Positions 23,481-40,227 are shown, numbered from the stretch's first letter. The stretch: 64,000 bases of DNA from Artocarpus heterophyllus (GCA_025403435.1 CM046349.1:19242004-19306003); one strand, 5' to 3'. Made by a program: numbers and translations. Notes: a model not told the origin generated them from the letters alone.

Positions 23481-23978
23481 TAACTCTTTTTTTTTTTTGG
23501 CTGAAAACATTTTGAATGCAGAGAATAGTTGCCAACTAATTGGTGAAAGAAATATTATGTGACTTAGAAACGCGTGGAAAACGATAAAAATGGAAACTAA
23601 ATGTGAATCTCTTGGTTTCTGCTTTTAAGGGGGAAAAAAAAAAGATGCAAAATTAATTTAGATAAAGATTACTTACTAATGATACTGAGCATAAGATAAG
23701 AACCAACGGGCAAAACATTCTTTACGAAAAGCATACAAGTGTGCCAATGCAACTTGATATGAATAGATAGAAGAAAAATCCCGAATTTATCAGAATCCCA
23801 CAAACTTTTTCTACGACTTAGAAATAAATCTGTGAAAAAGTCTCAGTCGAGAAAACTACATGTAACTCCAAAACTGGAAAATAACATCAACCTAATTTTA
23901 GCAAAGTCCCTCATCCCACTGCAAAGTGAAAGCGCAACAATTGACACAGCATAACTCGGGCTGTAAAACAACGCAAGC
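23481..23978. other. Downstream region and probable 3' UTR of RPS14
   Basis: Lies 3' of the RPS14 stop codon on the minus strand and should hold its 3' UTR in the part nearest 23978. No clear AATAAA was found, which is common in plant genes. Nothing else is visible. Confidence 0.5.
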
Positions 23979-26617
<2,639 letters not shown>

Positions 26618-26840
26618 GTTGATGAAGCGACGAGATTGAGAAGCTAGGGTTTTAAGGAAACTCTGCAAGCTTCGTCACCCGTGCCGAAGAAGACTGGGAC
26701 TTTTGCGATTGTGTTTCACTTGGATTTTAGATTTTATATGAAAGACAAGTCTAGGGTTTTGCTCCGAGGAGCTCCTCATTATTCGATTTCACAGTATTGC
26801 CCCTTTGTTTTTGATGTATTATGATAAGCCCACATAACCT
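26618..26840 (-). promoter_or_regulatory. RPS14 promoter and 5' UTR
   Basis: On the minus strand, upstream of the ATG: telo-box AAACCCTA at 26645-26652 (in the probable 5' UTR), TATAAAA at 26732-26738, a second telo-box at 26752-26759, and a site II element TGGGCT at 26827-26832. Telo-box plus site II is the usual pair in plant ribosomal-protein and cell-proliferation promoters. The TATA position predicts a start near 26700 and a 5' UTR of about 80 nt. Confidence 0.7.
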
Positions 26841-28138
26841 TTTATATTCTTATAGTTGCCCCTATATAATAAGAAATTGCTTATTTACGCTTTGCCCAAT
26901 CGTAAACAAAAAATAAAAAAAAAAATTGTCAAATTATTTTGTTAAGAAAACGAGAGAAAAAAAAGAGATATGGGTAAAAATATTCCTTTTTAAAGTAAAC
27001 TTTTAATAAATTTCTTAGATTTTTTTATGTCAAATGTATATATGTTCTAAAAATTTTAAAACCAATTATATATGTGATGGAAAATTAATAAATTAAAAAA
27101 AAACATAATGATTTACCTGATTAATTAATAATTAGTAAAAAGTTTATAAATGACGTACACCAGTTACTTTTAAAAGTGATTTTATTAGAAAAGTTAAGGA
27201 CATTACTTGAAGTAGTAGGGAAAAAAATATCAAATTAATTCTTTCAGGGACTAAACACCATTTAATAATAAAAAGACCATGTTCTTTTCATTTTTTTCTA
27301 TTTTTCTTTATCAGTTCTTGATAAATAAATAAAAAAAAGTTGATTGACATTTTAAATAGAAGTACGAGTGCCTAAGGAAATTGTCAATCAATGATAAACT
27401 CGTCCAAATTAAAACAATTTGGACACTTTAGTTTGGTTTTGTTGCAGCTATGTTTTGCACCAAGCTTTTTACTTCTCCAAGGCACGAGTTCTTGTTTGTC
27501 TTCTGAACTCAATTGGCTCTGTTAATGGATCCAAGGCACGTTTAAGGAACCCTCGTATATAATGGTATTGGTTTAGTGAGTCATGAAAAATTAAATACAG
27601 TTATTCTTGATTGGAATTAAATTTTAATCTGACTTTAAAGGATAGGATGGATGGGTGATAAAGTAAAAAGTCCAAAAATCTACCCTCTTATCACTTGTAT
27701 CCCAAAATCATAGAGCCTGATTCTATAGTTTTTTCGGGTCTCTTTATAAATATCCTACAAAGGCCCAGTTAAGGAGTACTTTTGAAACTCTTAAAAGCAC
27801 TAATGCATTTAAATTATTTAGTAAAAATTTACAAAAACACTTTGCATAAAAATCAACGCATCTTTGAAGCTATTTTGAAATGTTAAAATATATAGCTTTT
27901 AGATTTTGAAGTAGTACTTCTACAAAAAAACACAGCAATCTCAAACTGAGGAAAAAAAATAAGGTTTAGATTTACTTATGCCACAAGAAAAAAATATTTG
28001 AAAAAAGTACTACTGCCATATAATGGCATTATATCTGATAGTACAAATATAACCCGACTAGTATACATATTTGTAGTAGATACCGGTGGTTATTGATTAG
28101 TATCCATTGTGATACCAACTAGTATTCAACTAGAAACC
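26841..28138. other. AT-rich intergenic DNA
   Basis: Homopolymer-rich sequence with no convincing ORF, RNA gene or repeat. Confidence 0.6.
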
Positions 28139-30179
28139 TGTTGGAAAAAACAATGTGAGGTGCGTAGAGGAAATTTTAAAAATTTTAACATCAGAGTATT
28201 TTTCAAAACACAAGTTTGACATGCTATATGTATAAATTTAAGCAGATCTTACTAACCTTTGTGTACTGAAGAACCTCCGCAATCCGTGAAGAGAAGTAAC
28301 GTTCTAGAAGAGCCTCAACCAACTGGTCTTTTTTGCTATTCTCTATCCACGATCGGAGTGAGTGTGGGCTCACACGTACAGCTCTTCCACCGGTGACTCT
28401 CCTTCCAACCAATCGAGAGAACCCAAAGCTAGTGTTCGTGATTTTTGAACAAAAGCTCTCAGGGAGTTTTCAAATGCTCACCAGAAGAGTATCACTCTTA
28501 ATCTCTCAATTGATCTGAGTAACTCATGAGACTTACTCCCTTTTTATAGCGATTGGTCCTGGGGTCAGTCCCTATCAAATTAAGTCTCAAAAACTCGAAA
28601 CAGAATCAAGTTCGAATCAATATCTGATAAGATCCGCTTGAAAACGCATAATCTTATCTCTCGCTGATCGGTAGGCCAAACAGCCTGATCGGCAGGCCGA
28701 ACAAGCCCCATGGTAGGCCGAACACGTAGATCGGCAAGCGAACTGTTGCGTAAATATCTCCGCGAATCTTTTATTTTTCACCCGAGATTCTATAGGATAA
28801 AGTCTCAGTTTTGATTCAAATAACCCAATAGAGAAGTTATCTGATCAAAACAAACTTTATCAATATAATCTCTAAGAAAATAAATCAATTCACAATAATT
28901 CTACAAGTTTATCTTGATTTAATTTATCCAATTAAATCAACCGATAAACAGATAAGAATTATCCGATCCCAATAATTCTACAAGTTTATTTTAAATTAAT
29001 TTTATTACAAAATTAATTCAACCAATAAATAGACAAGAATTATTTGATTCTTTCAAATTTTAAACCAATCCGATAAATCCGACATAAGTGACCAATTATT
29101 GAAAAAGCACGCCGTATCTTTACAGGATTTTGTGAGCTAGAAAAGGGGACCAAAATGGACCTATAAAGTTCAAGCTCATGATAATTATGAGACCCAATAT
29201 CCCAAATATACATTTCACAATTATCAACTCCAACTCTACTCCACTAAAAGCTTGAAGCTGCACTCTCGAACTTTATGGAATTACGAAGCCCGTATAGCTA
29301 AGTCTCTATGACATATCATAGTGTATCGTATTCCCATATGATAATCCATAATCGGCTTAAGGACAAGTTCTATCTTACCTTCCCGATTATTTTTATCTTA
29401 CGTTCCATTATCTCACCGTTAGAAAACTTACCATCCAAAGATAGTATACAATTTGGTTACACCTATGTATCCAAATAGTTGAGCGCTCTAGTTTTTCAAT
29501 AACAGGATAACGCATATAAGAGGATATCATTACTCCTAAAGAGGAGCTATGGATTTCATGTCTATGAATAACAAGTCTGCGCCATCAAGAGTCATGCCTC
29601 TAACGTATCGGCATGCATACCACTATTGAGATGTGGGAGTCACCCTTTGGTACATCAAAAGACACAAGTCGAGACAACAGGCCTACTATCCATCTCAGGA
29701 TTAAGATACAAAACAAATGATTGTCTAAAGTGAATCGATTTACCAAGACAGAATTATTAATCCAAATCAATTCACTTTGTGTCCCGATCTATCACATCGT
29801 CACCTATGACAACGTGCCAATGTTTCTATTCACGGAGTCCAACTCCGATGGTCAAGATAAACCATCTCCCAATAGGGATATAGACAATATAACAATCTTT
29901 GCATGAATAAAGCACCCAACTTTATTCCCTCGATTGCAGATCATATGTTTTAGACTGTCACCTTAAGAATCGTGTCTTCTGCATAATCAGTCCATCATAT
30001 GCCCAATTCTTAAAAGTTTAGACCAACAGTCTCAGACTACTATTTGCTTAACATACATTCAACAAATATGAATTTAAAGAGGACAAGATTTGGTATATTT
30101 AAATGAATAAATTCTTTATTAATAAAATGTCTCCAAAAACGTATTATATTTTTACTCCTTAAGGCATACATATCTAACA
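28139..30179 (-). mobile_element. Solo copia LTR, A family
   Basis: Minus-strand LTR of 2041 bp with TGTTAGATATGTATGCC at its start and CCAACA at its end, co-linear with the copia A LTRs. It is flanked by the perfect 5-bp duplication AAACC (28134-28138 and 30180-30184). There is no internal sequence, so it is the product of LTR-LTR recombination. The U3 palindrome cluster is at about 28665-28740. Confidence 0.95.
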
Positions 30180-30184
30180 AAACC

Positions 30185-31463
30185 AACGACAACGGTGCCA
30201 GCACCGATGAAATACTCAAAAAAAATTTAAAAAAAAAGGAAATTACAACAAAATCCACATCACATGAATCAGACATGAAAAAAATGAATCAAATTTGGGG
30301 GAAAAAAAAAAGCAAATCGCAACACGATGCTTTAAAAAATCCATGGATATGATTCGGCGAAAAAAAAGATTTGTATTAGAGACGACCACCATTGCACCAT
30401 GGCCGCCGTGCAAGGGCCAACTAATTGAGCAAAGATCTCTCCCTCTCCAGTGCCAACTCTGGTGAATCCGATGAGAATTTAAAGCCTAGCGTTGCGAGGA
30501 GGCCACGATCACCATTGCAAATTGGTCACAACCTTTCTTCTCGAGTTCGTTGACAACAGCCTCGATGTTAGTGCTACAAGCATCAAGATCTCGCTCAGCA
30601 AAGAGAGCAACATGCACAAATGGCGATTGAGAGCAACGTCATGACTGGCGACGAGAGAGCATCTCGCAGAGACTTAAAGAAAATTGATGAGAGAGAAAGA
30701 AAGAATCCAAAGAGAAGGGTGAGGGTAGGGGTCGGTGGCTAGGTAGAGAGATACGAGGGAAAGGGAGGAGAAATGAGGAAAATGGAAGTAGAAGAAAGAA
30801 ACCATAATTATTTTATCGATATTTTAGTCCTCATAGTGTAAGTTTTTTTTAACTCATGGCAAAAAATGTGAGAGTTTAACATAAAGTGGTATAAATCAAG
30901 CCACACTCAAATGTGTGGCATTCTTTCTAATTATCTCTTTTTTCCACAAGCTAAAAGACAAAATTTCCTTCTATCAAGTGGTCAAAAGCCTAAATCAAGA
31001 TATATACAACAACATTTTCCTCTTCTAACTCGGCACAACTTAATATTATCAAAAATACACAAACTATATTTGAGAGAGAATCTATAGCTTCCTATGCCTC
31101 CAAAAATATAGTAAATGGGAATTACTTTATTTGGTCAAACCTCTTCTTAAAGCTTCCTTTTGCCTGCATTATACCCCATTTTGTAAATTATTTGAGCTTC
31201 ATAGAGAGAAATCATCAAAAACCTCATATAAAGAACGATCGGAGGGTGAGGAAAACTAAAAATCAGTCAAAGCTTAAAATCTTGTCCCCTAGAACTTTTT
31301 CTCCAAAGAGTTCAGAGTTCATAAAGGGCTCATCTTACTCTAAGATCATAACAACAAGCAAAGAATGGCTAAAGTGAAAAATATCTTGAAGATTTTGTAA
31401 ATCTAGACACTTGAAAAAATGTAGCTGTGGCCAATAAAAGTTTCATAATCAAATTTGTTATGA
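30185..31463. other. Intergenic DNA with a GA-rich patch
   Basis: No gene recognised. 30380-30800 is less AT-rich and purine-rich, and might be an old captured or repetitive fragment, but it has no open frame. The rest is AT-rich. Confidence 0.5.
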
Positions 31464-32463
31464 GGCCCAATTTGATAGTGTTTTCATTATAGTTTTTTTT
31501 TTTGAAAAAATATAAAAATGAAAATGTTTTGAGAAATATGCTAAGACTATTTTTGAAATTGTATTTGGTTGTATATAGTGGTATTTTTTTTAACCCAAAT
31601 ATTTTTTAATTAAAAAATTATTAATATAAATAACCCAATTTTAATTTTTAAAAAACTAATTATTAATTTTTTAATTATAATCAATAACACGAATTACATG
31701 AAAAAATAACACAATGATGGTTGGGTTCTCCTCTCCTCTGGTGCGGCCAAGACACCAATGATGGCCGAGATTGACGGCCCACGAGATGACAAGTCCCCTA
31801 ACGGCCCGGCCCCACCCCGACGAGCTCAACCCCTACCCTCGACGATGCACCAGCCAGGATAGAATGCCTTAGCCCCTTGCGCCACCAGGCCACATTGCTA
31901 GCCCCTCCACGATTCAAATCTCACCTCTATCACGATCCAAAGATTGGTGTGGAACTTTGACGTTTGCATTGTAGGGGTGGATTGTGATTGCTATGGTGGA
32001 TTTCTAGGCTAGATTGACAAAGATGGGATGTACTCCGGTGTGGGTGAGCGAATTGCGATTTTTGCAGCTAGGCAATGCCTAGATTTGGCAGTGATTGATA
32101 ATCATTGGGCGGCGATTTGCTGCTATGGGTGCTTTGACGACGACCTCCAGCGTGCTCCGGTGGCAGGTGTGGGACTTCGATGGTTGGTCCAATGATGGAA
32201 TCTAGCAAGCAAGGAAGCCAGAGAGGGGATATGCTTAACAGAGAAGGGCTTAGGAGAGAGTTTGAAGGAGATGAGAATTTTAGAAAAAATCAAAACAAGT
32301 CTTTTTTGTTTTCAAAAATCTCAACTTTTTCACATACTTTGAAAAATGTTTTCATTTTCATTTTCACCAATTTTATTAACCAAACAAGTTTTCAAGATAG
32401 TTCTCATTTTTTGTATTTTTGAAAATGTCAGAAAACATTTCAAAAATGAAACCAAACGGGGCC
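31464..32463. mobile_element. Putative non-autonomous terminal-inverted-repeat element
   Basis: The ends are imperfect inverted repeats: left GGCCCAATTTGATAGTGTTT, right (inverted) GGCCCCGTTTGGTTTCATTT. Both run into T/A-rich arms rich in TTTTCATTTTC-type words. The GGCCC(C)GTTTGG wording is common in plant Mutator-like or related elements. The core (about 31720-32200) is GC-rich and unlike its arms. No transposase is seen, and no clear flanking duplication was found, so superfamily and exact ends are uncertain. Confidence 0.5.
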
Positions 32464-32889
32464 GAAGTCTTTATAATTAAGAAAAATGTAAAATACAAAT
32501 TCAAAATTTAGATTAATATATACAAAAATAAAATAATTCTCACTTAATAAACAAATTACAACTCCATTATTGAAATCAAAATAAAAAATACAAACCTATA
32601 AAAAATAATTTACAAATATATTTTGGAGCACGACGTAATTGTAAAACATGCCATCTAGAATAAATTTATGTAATAAACTATACTAAAGTGTTCTTATTCA
32701 ATCATCAGTTCATCAACATTAATGAAAGTAAATTTTTAATAACTACATAAACCACAGAGTATATAAAAATCAAACTATCGAACAATATTAGAAATAACAT
32801 GCAAGTTAGCACAAGTCTAGCCACACCAAATAAGCAAATTTTGTTCCTAAACCAAAAAGGTTTCTAATTGTCCATACACAAAAAGTGGT
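32464..32889. other. AT-rich intergenic DNA
   Basis: No feature visible. Confidence 0.6.
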
Positions 32890-33210
32890 TGTTAGATTAG
32901 GTGCCTTGAAGATTAAATGATATAATAGTTTTTAAGACATATAACCAATAAAGAAGTATTTATGCCGTATAGCAAATATTGACCTACTTATATTCATTTA
33001 TGTTGAAAATATGATAAGCAAACAAAAGTCTAAGACTATTAATCTAAACCTTTAAGATCGTGTATATGATGAACAGATTAAACGAAAGACATGAATTTTA
33101 AAATGAAAGTCTAAATAGTAAAAGGTCTGCAATCGAGAGAATAAAGTTGGACGCTTTATTCATGTTAAGATTGTTATGTTATCTACATCCTTAACGGAAG
33201 ATGCTTTATC
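32890..33210 (+). mobile_element. Truncated copia LTR fragment, A family
   Basis: Starts TGTTAGATTAGGTGCC and follows the first 320 bp or so of the A-family LTR, including the AATAAAGTTGGACGCTTTATT passage at about 33141. It is heavily diverged and stops where another LTR begins (33211). Confidence 0.75.
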
Positions 33211-33929
33211 TGTTGGAAAAGTTGGTTCGTTGATGCAGTAGAATTTTAAAACTTTGTATGAATCACCAATAATCTAACTTATGATACTATAAACAATAAA
33301 TTTAATTTAATTTAATGCACCTATTAAAGACTGAAAACAACACTTCTAACTGAACAATTCTTCAAGAACGAATCTTCACCGTTACACACTTCTAGCTATT
33401 GTGTGTATGGGCACAACTCAATAAAAACTCACCATAGACTCTCCTTTAATTTTTGTAACTCTAAAAGATGCACATTAGTACTCTTTTTTTGAATCAAATA
33501 AACCAAGGTGCAGAGACCCCTATTTATAGAGTTGGTTAGAGAAGATAGAAGTCTATCAAGATTAGAGAAGATTTTCTCTCTCCTCTACCTATCTTACAAG
33601 CCAATCAAAGAGGATATATCCTCACAGTGCATGCCATTTACCAGATAAAGGAGCATTCAAACTTAGCCAAACATAGTGTAAAATTCTGTGATTATCTGCA
33701 TTATCTAAGATAATTCTCATTCAAATAATTCCATTTAAAATAGAATTAAATTATCCTTGATAATTATCTAATTTAAATAATTATGAATAATTATCCTTTA
33801 TCCAAAATCAAATACAATTATGATTTAAATTAAATAATTAATTATCACAAAGTCCCAATAATCAAATTTGAATAAATAAAACTATGAAATTGATTAATTA
33901 AATATTAATTTCTTTTTTCTTCAATTGCC
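33211..33929 (-). mobile_element. Truncated copia-type LTR of a second family
   Basis: The left edge TGTTGG reads as an LTR end on the minus strand. A TATA-type CTATAAATAGGGG lies near 33517-33529, as in the LTR remnant at 300-1723. The right side is cut by copia B at 33930. Confidence 0.5.
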
Positions 33930-35974
33930 TGTTAGACGTGTATGCCCTAAGGAGTAAAAATGTAATATATTTTTGGAGACATTTTTATCAATAAAGAATT
34001 TATTTATTATTTATATATCAAATCTTATCCTCTTTACGTTCATATTTGTTGAATATATGTTAAACAAACAAAAGTTTGAGATTGTCGGTCTAAACCTTTA
34101 AGAATTGAGCATATGATGGACAGATTATGCGAAAGACACGATTCTTAAGGTGACAGTCTAAATCATAAGATCCGCAATCGAGTGAATAAAGTTTGGCGCT
34201 TTATTCATGCAAAGATTGTTATGTTGTCTATATTCCTAGCAGGAGTGGTTTGTCTTGACCATCGAAAGTGGACTCTATGAATAGAAACATTGGCACGTTG
34301 TCATAGGTGACGATGCGTTGGATCGGGACATAAAGTGAATTAATTTGGATTAATAATTTTGTCTCGACAAATTGATTCACTTTAGACAATCATTTTTATT
34401 GTGTCTTAATCCTAAGATGAATAGTAGGCCTGTTGTCTTGACTTATGTCTTTTGATGTACCAAAGGGTGACACCCATATTTTATAGTGGTACGCATGTCG
34501 GAATGTTGAAGGCATGACTCTTGATAGCGTAGACCTTTTATTCATAGATATGAAACTCATAGCTCTTTTTTAGGAGTAGTTGATATTTTCTTATATGCAT
34601 TATACTATAATTAGATGACTTGAGCGCACAACCATTTAGATACATAGGTGTAACCAAATGGTATACTATCTTTGGATGGTAAGTTTTTCGATGGTGAGAT
34701 AATGGAACGTAAGATAAAAATAACCGGGAAGGTAAGACAAAACTTATCCTTAAGCCGATTATAGATAATCCTATGAGTATACGATACATTATGATATGTC
34801 TGGAGACTTAGCTATTTGGACTTCGTAATTCTATATAGTTCGAGAATGCAGCTCTAAGCTCTTGGTGGAGTAGCGTTGGAGCTAATAATTATGAAATGTA
34901 TATCTAGGATATTGGGTTTCATAATTATCAGGAGCTTGAACTATATAGGTCCATCATGTTACCTTTACTAGCTCATAATAAATCTTATAACGATACGGTG
35001 TGCTTTTCCAATAATTAGTGACTTACGTCAGATTTATCAAATTGAGTAAAATTCATAAGAATCAAATAATTCATGTCTGTTTATCGGATGAATTAATTTT
35101 GTGATAAAATTTATTCAAGATAAACTTATTAAATTATTGGGATCGGATAATTCTTGTCTATTTATCAGTTGATTTAATATTGAATAAATCAAGACAAGCT
35201 TGTAGAATTATCTAGAATTTATTTATTTTCTTAGAGATTATCTAGATAAAGTTGTTTTAATTAGATAACTTCTCTATTGAGTTATTTGAATTAAAACTAA
35301 GACTTTATTCTATAGAATCTGGGGTGGAGAATAAAAGATTCGCTACGATTTTTATCGCTAGGATTTTTATCGCTAGTTTGGCATGTCGATCCTTAGGTTT
35401 GGCCTACCGATGGGGCAAGTTTGGCATGCCAGTTAGACAGATTGGTATGTCGACTGCGCGATAAAAAGATAACGTATTTTCACGCGGTTTTATCAGATTA
35501 TGATCTTGGTTTTATTTTGATTCAAATTTTTGAGACCCTATGTGATAAGGACTGACCCTAGACCCAACCTCTATAAATAGGGAGTGAGTCTCATAAGTTA
35601 TTTAGATCAGTTGAAAGATTAAGAGTGAGACTCTATAGGTAAGACTCTAGAAACTCCTTGAGAGCTATTGTTCACAAATCACGAACTATAGCTTTGGGTT
35701 CTCTTAATTGGTTGGAAGGAGAATCACCTAGTGGAAAAGCTGAACGACGTGAGCTCATACTCACTCTGATTGAGGATAGAGATTAGCAAAGAAGGCCAGT
35801 TAGTTGAGGTCCTTCTGGAATGTTACTTCTCTTCATTGATTGCGGTAGCTTTTCTGCATATACAAGATTAGTAAGATTCGGTTAATTTATGCATATAGTG
35901 TGTCAAACTTGTATTTTAAAAAATACTCTGATATAAAAAATTTTAAAATTCCTTTATGTACTATTTTTTCAATA
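33930..35974 (+). repeat. Copia B 5' LTR
   Basis: Starts TGTTAGACGTGTATGCCC and ends TTTTTTCAATA (final CAACA mutated). TATA box CTATAAATAG at 35571-35580. U3 palindromes, degenerate, at about 35375-35460. Confidence 0.92.
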
Positions 35975-35976
35975 AT

Positions 35977-35988
35977 TTGTATCAGAGG
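35977..35988 (+). other. Copia B primer-binding site, decayed
   Basis: TTGTATCAGAGG at the place of the tRNA-iMet site, with two mismatches to TGGTATCAGAGC. Confidence 0.7.
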
Positions 35989-37678
35989 CATCGTTTTTAC
36001 ATAAATTTGCAAGTTTGGGATCATACTATATGAATAAATTATGTGATCTTGATCTTTCATATGCTTGAATTTAATTTTTTAGAGAGTTGACACTCTAGGG
36101 TTTCTATATATTTTTATGTTATCATGGATTATATGGTGAATATTTATTAATTAATTATGGTTGATTAAATTATTATTTAATTATTAATTAATTAATTAAT
36201 TAATTCATGCCGGTTATGGTTCCTTAGAGGTTAGAATCTATATTTAGGTTTTTTATGTAATTAGATGGCAGACTATCATCTCCGTCTAGGAATTATTATT
36301 TAATTTTAAATTTGTAAGAATTTTGTAATTAAATAAACATTCAGAGAAGACGGATCTAAAAGATAAATTTAGAAGGTGGATGATAGCATTCCTAGGTATT
36401 TTCTGAGTCTGTAATTTTATGTTTTTGAATTACTAAAAATAAAATTATGAATTGTATTAGAATTATATTTTTTAGAAAAAGGTGATCTCTACTTGATCGG
36501 CATGCCGAACATCTAGGTCCGATAAGCCGATGGTCACAGATTGACGTGGACATGAGGTTCAGTAGGCCGTTAGTGTGGCAGAAATCAGGTAGCTCTAGCA
36601 GTAGGCCGATCTTCTGGTTCGGCACGCCGATCTATTATGTATCAACAGGCCGATCTATGAAGATCGGTAGGCCGGTGGGTCATGACCGGTAGGCCGATCA
36701 CCTAGATCGACTTGCCGGTAGAGAGCTATAAATTTTTTCCAGAAAAGGTGTAGTTTTTCATGTAGTTTTAATTTTATTTTTGGGACAATTCTAATAAACA
36801 TTAAATTTAGATATGACCGGAAATTTGGAGTATTTGATTCATACGGGATTGAAGACTTGAAGATGGGCATTACATAAAAAAGGATACATCTTGAGGATTC
36901 AAGGATAAAGAATTGATAAAATGTTTTGATTATTCTCTTGTAATCTTTGTTTTCTATTCTCTAGGGTGAAACCATAATATTACGGTTATTTATTAGTATT
37001 TTACTTGTAGCTTTGCTTGTCCGTATTATAATATGATTTGCCATGTATATTGATAACATGCCATATAGAATAGGGAGTGTCACTCATATTAAAATTGTTC
37101 ATGCATGTCTTTTAAAATAAAACCTTGATTTCAAAAGATTGAGTGGAAGAAGGTTTTCAAAGAGACGAGCTAGTGCCTCAATTGTTGGTCCATAGGTAGC
37201 ACATGGTAGTTCCGACCCCTAGGAAGGGACTTCATCAGGTACCAAGCTGGATCTCTAAGAGGATAAGGTATTTTACCATGATTTATTGGTACACACCCCT
37301 AGGTGGTGATTATAAATCATGGATAAAATATTAAAATGATGGTTATACACTCATGTTAATTTTATTACTAACCTCCTTTAGGAGCTCTGTTAATAAAATT
37401 AATGACCAAAGAAACAATTATTAATATATGCTGGATCATACGGGTCCTGGATGGCATATATTAATCAGGAGAGGATTCGTGTTCCTGATTGAATTTGGCA
37501 TGACTCCCCTAGGAGTTTGTTGAATTCTGAGTTGGGAATTATCATTGTAAGGTTGTGATATTTTCAAGGTTTTGACATATAAACACATTTGTATGTTTTA
37601 TATAATTGTGTTATCTTACTAAATTATTATGCTATGTTTGCTTATGTTTGGTATATGGTTCTTTATTGTAGATTAAAA
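35989..37678 (+). other. Copia B leader
   Basis: About 1.69 kb, with the palindrome cluster (about 36497-36715), CCCCTAGG boxes (near 37217, 37297 and 37506; the third of the set is decayed) and the conserved hairpin at 37420-37465. It matches the copia A leader throughout. Confidence 0.75.
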
Positions 37679-39787
37679 ATGTCTAAAAATGCTTTATCAT
37701 CGATACTTGACAAAACCAATTAACTGAAGAGAATTATAATGATTGAAAATGGAACCTAAATGTCATCCTATCATTTGGGAAACTGAAATTTGTGCTAATA
37801 ACCTCTTGTCTTCCCAAGCCTACAGGAGATTCCACCAACGATCATATCCAAGCATATGATCGTTGGTAAGATGCTAACGATCAGGCCTGCTGCTATGTTA
37901 CGGCCAGCATGAACAACATGCTACAGGCTCAACATGAGGATTATAAGACTGCCTAGCAGATCTTGGATAATCTGAAAGACATGTTTGGAGGCCCGGCCCT
38001 AATAAAGTGGCAAAGGGTGCTTTAGAAACTTCTTAACTGTAAACAAAAACCAGGGACATCTGTAAAGGAGCACATGATGTTGGTCATGGGTTACCTTGCT
38101 GAGGCATAAACCAATGGAGCCGACATCGGTGTTGAAACTCAGATAACTATAGTATTTGAGACTCTATCTAAGGAGTTTATCCCATTTAGAGCTACTTTTA
38201 ATTTAAGCAATAGACGGGATATGACCTTAACGGAGTTAATGAAATAACTACAGGATTTCAAACTCCTGATCAGGGAGTCTCCTGCTGGTAGCGAGGCCAA
38301 CTTGGCAGCTGCTTTTGGTTTCAATCCCAATCCAGGGAATGGAAAGAAACAACTAGCCAAAAATAGGAAGTCTTCTATTCCTAATAACAACAAGAGCAAG
38401 AAGAAGAAGAAGAACCCAAAGAAGCTAAAGTGCTTCTTCTACTAGAAGGTTGGGCACATCAAGAAGAATTGCAAGGACTTCCTTTCCCGAGGAGGTAAGT
38501 GTGATCTTTTGTATTTAGAAACTTGTTTGGTTGAGGAATCCAGTGACATTTGGGTCATAGATTCTAGTGCAACTAATCATTGTTGTGTTTCTCTACAGGG
38601 GTTCAAAGAAACAAGAAGTCTACAGCATGAAGACTTTACGCTTCGGATGGGCGATGGATCCTTGGTCTTAGCTAAAGCAGTGGGAGACGTCCATCTATAT
38701 TTTGATAATTATAGGAATTTAATTTTGCGAGATTGTTTTTATGTTCTAAATTTAAGAGGATTTTAATTTATGTAGCTTGTTTATTTTAAGACTCCTATTT
38801 GGTTTCTTTTAATAATAAAGTGGTGATTTGTAAAAACAAATCTTTTATCTGTTATGGATGGATGCAAAATAATCTATATTTTATCAAACCTAAGATAGAC
38901 TTACTGCTTAATGCTGAGATGAATGATAATAACTCTAAAAGACTTAAAACTTTTGACTCTAATAAGACTTATCTTTGGCATTTGCGACTTGGTCATAATA
39001 ACTTGAATAGGATTCAAAGGTTGGTAAGGGATAAACCTTTAAGTCACTTAAAGGTGGAATCTATACCACAATGTAAATCTTGTTTGAAGGGTAAAATGAC
39101 CAAAAGACCATTTTGCTCTAAGGGCAATAGGGCCTAAGGGGTTTTAGAACTTATGCATAGTGATGTTTACGGACCGATGAACATCCGGGCGCGAGGAGGG
39201 TATGAGTATTTCGTCACTTTTATTGATGATTACTCCTAGTATGGGTATGTGTATCTAATGCACCATAAAAGTAAAACTTTTGACAAGTTCAAGGAGTTTT
39301 TGGGTAAAGTGGAAAAGCAACTGGGTAGACCCATAAAGGCACTTCGATCCATTCGCGGTGGTGAGTACCTTTTTGATGAGTTTCTAGGACACTTAATAGA
39401 GATTGGGATTTTGTCCCATTTAACTGTGCCCGGTACTTAACAACAGAATGGCATGGTGGAGAGAAGAAATATGACTTTATTGGACATGGTCAGGTCCATG
39501 AAGAGTTATTCATCATTGCCTTTATCGTTTTGAGGATATGCACTCCAAACCTCATGTTATCTTTTGAACAACATGCCCTCAAAATCAGTCTCTAAAACTC
39601 CTCACAAGTTGTGGAAGGGCAAAAAGACATCCTTAAACCATATTTGCATGTGGGGATGTTTAGCTCATGTCCTGTTTAAGGATGCAAATAAGTTGGAAGC
39701 ACGTTTGGAATTTTGTTTGTTTGTAGGGTATCCAAAAGGGACTAAAGGGGGTTATTTCTATAACCCAAAGGAAAATAAAGTCGTGGT
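37679..39787 (+). pseudogene. Copia B gag-protease-integrase remnant
   Basis: From the ATG at 37679, co-linear with copia A. Gag has many stops (near 37730, 37868, 37955, 38023, 38107 and 38246). The zinc knuckle near 38430 has lost its second Cys to a Tyr-stop pair. The protease motif reads DSS instead of DSG. Integrase fragments include HLRLGHNNLNRIQRL near 38976, the second-Asp region reads RSIRGGEY (Asp replaced by Ile), and GYPKGTKGGYFYNPKENKVV precedes the break. A frameshift lies near 38750. Confidence 0.92.
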
Positions 39788-40227
39788 TGTTGGCTCCAAG
39801 GTTTCACAAAGCTATTTTTAATATTCTTTTGATGATAACAAATACAATTTTTATTATATGTGCGAAATACATTTTTAAACTAATAATCATCTTGAGTGTT
39901 ATTAAGCTTACATTTCAAGATATCAAGTGAAGGCAGTTCAAGAAAGCTTGTGGAAGCAGACATTTGAAAGGAAACTCACATAGACTAGAAGATTACTAGT
40001 TTTTATTTAGATTCTATAAGTCCAAAAGTGTAAGTGAGCAATTCTCAAGTTGAATGATCAAAAGAAAGCTCAAGAACACACATCACACTGCATTCATCAT
40101 GTATACTTGTATTTGATATTGTTTTTAATTCAAATTGCATGTGAAAATTTGACTTAAACTATTTTAGAAATATTTTTTATAAAACAAGTTTCAAAAACAG
40201 GTTTCATGGGCAATTCTGGCCTAAGGC

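Larger units (their letters stand above)
33930..39787 (+). mobile_element. Copia B: A-family element, 3' half missing
   Basis: Full 5' LTR, decayed primer site, leader and gag through integrase, co-linear with copia A. It is interrupted within the integrase C-terminal region at 39787/39788, where the Sirevirus LTR begins. The remainder (RT, RNase H, 3' LTR) does not reappear on the same strand after the Sirevirus, so it has been lost. Confidence 0.9.

Noticed and set aside
30380..30800. Possible protein gene in the GA-rich patch
   Set aside because: No open frame and no recognisable domain on either strand.
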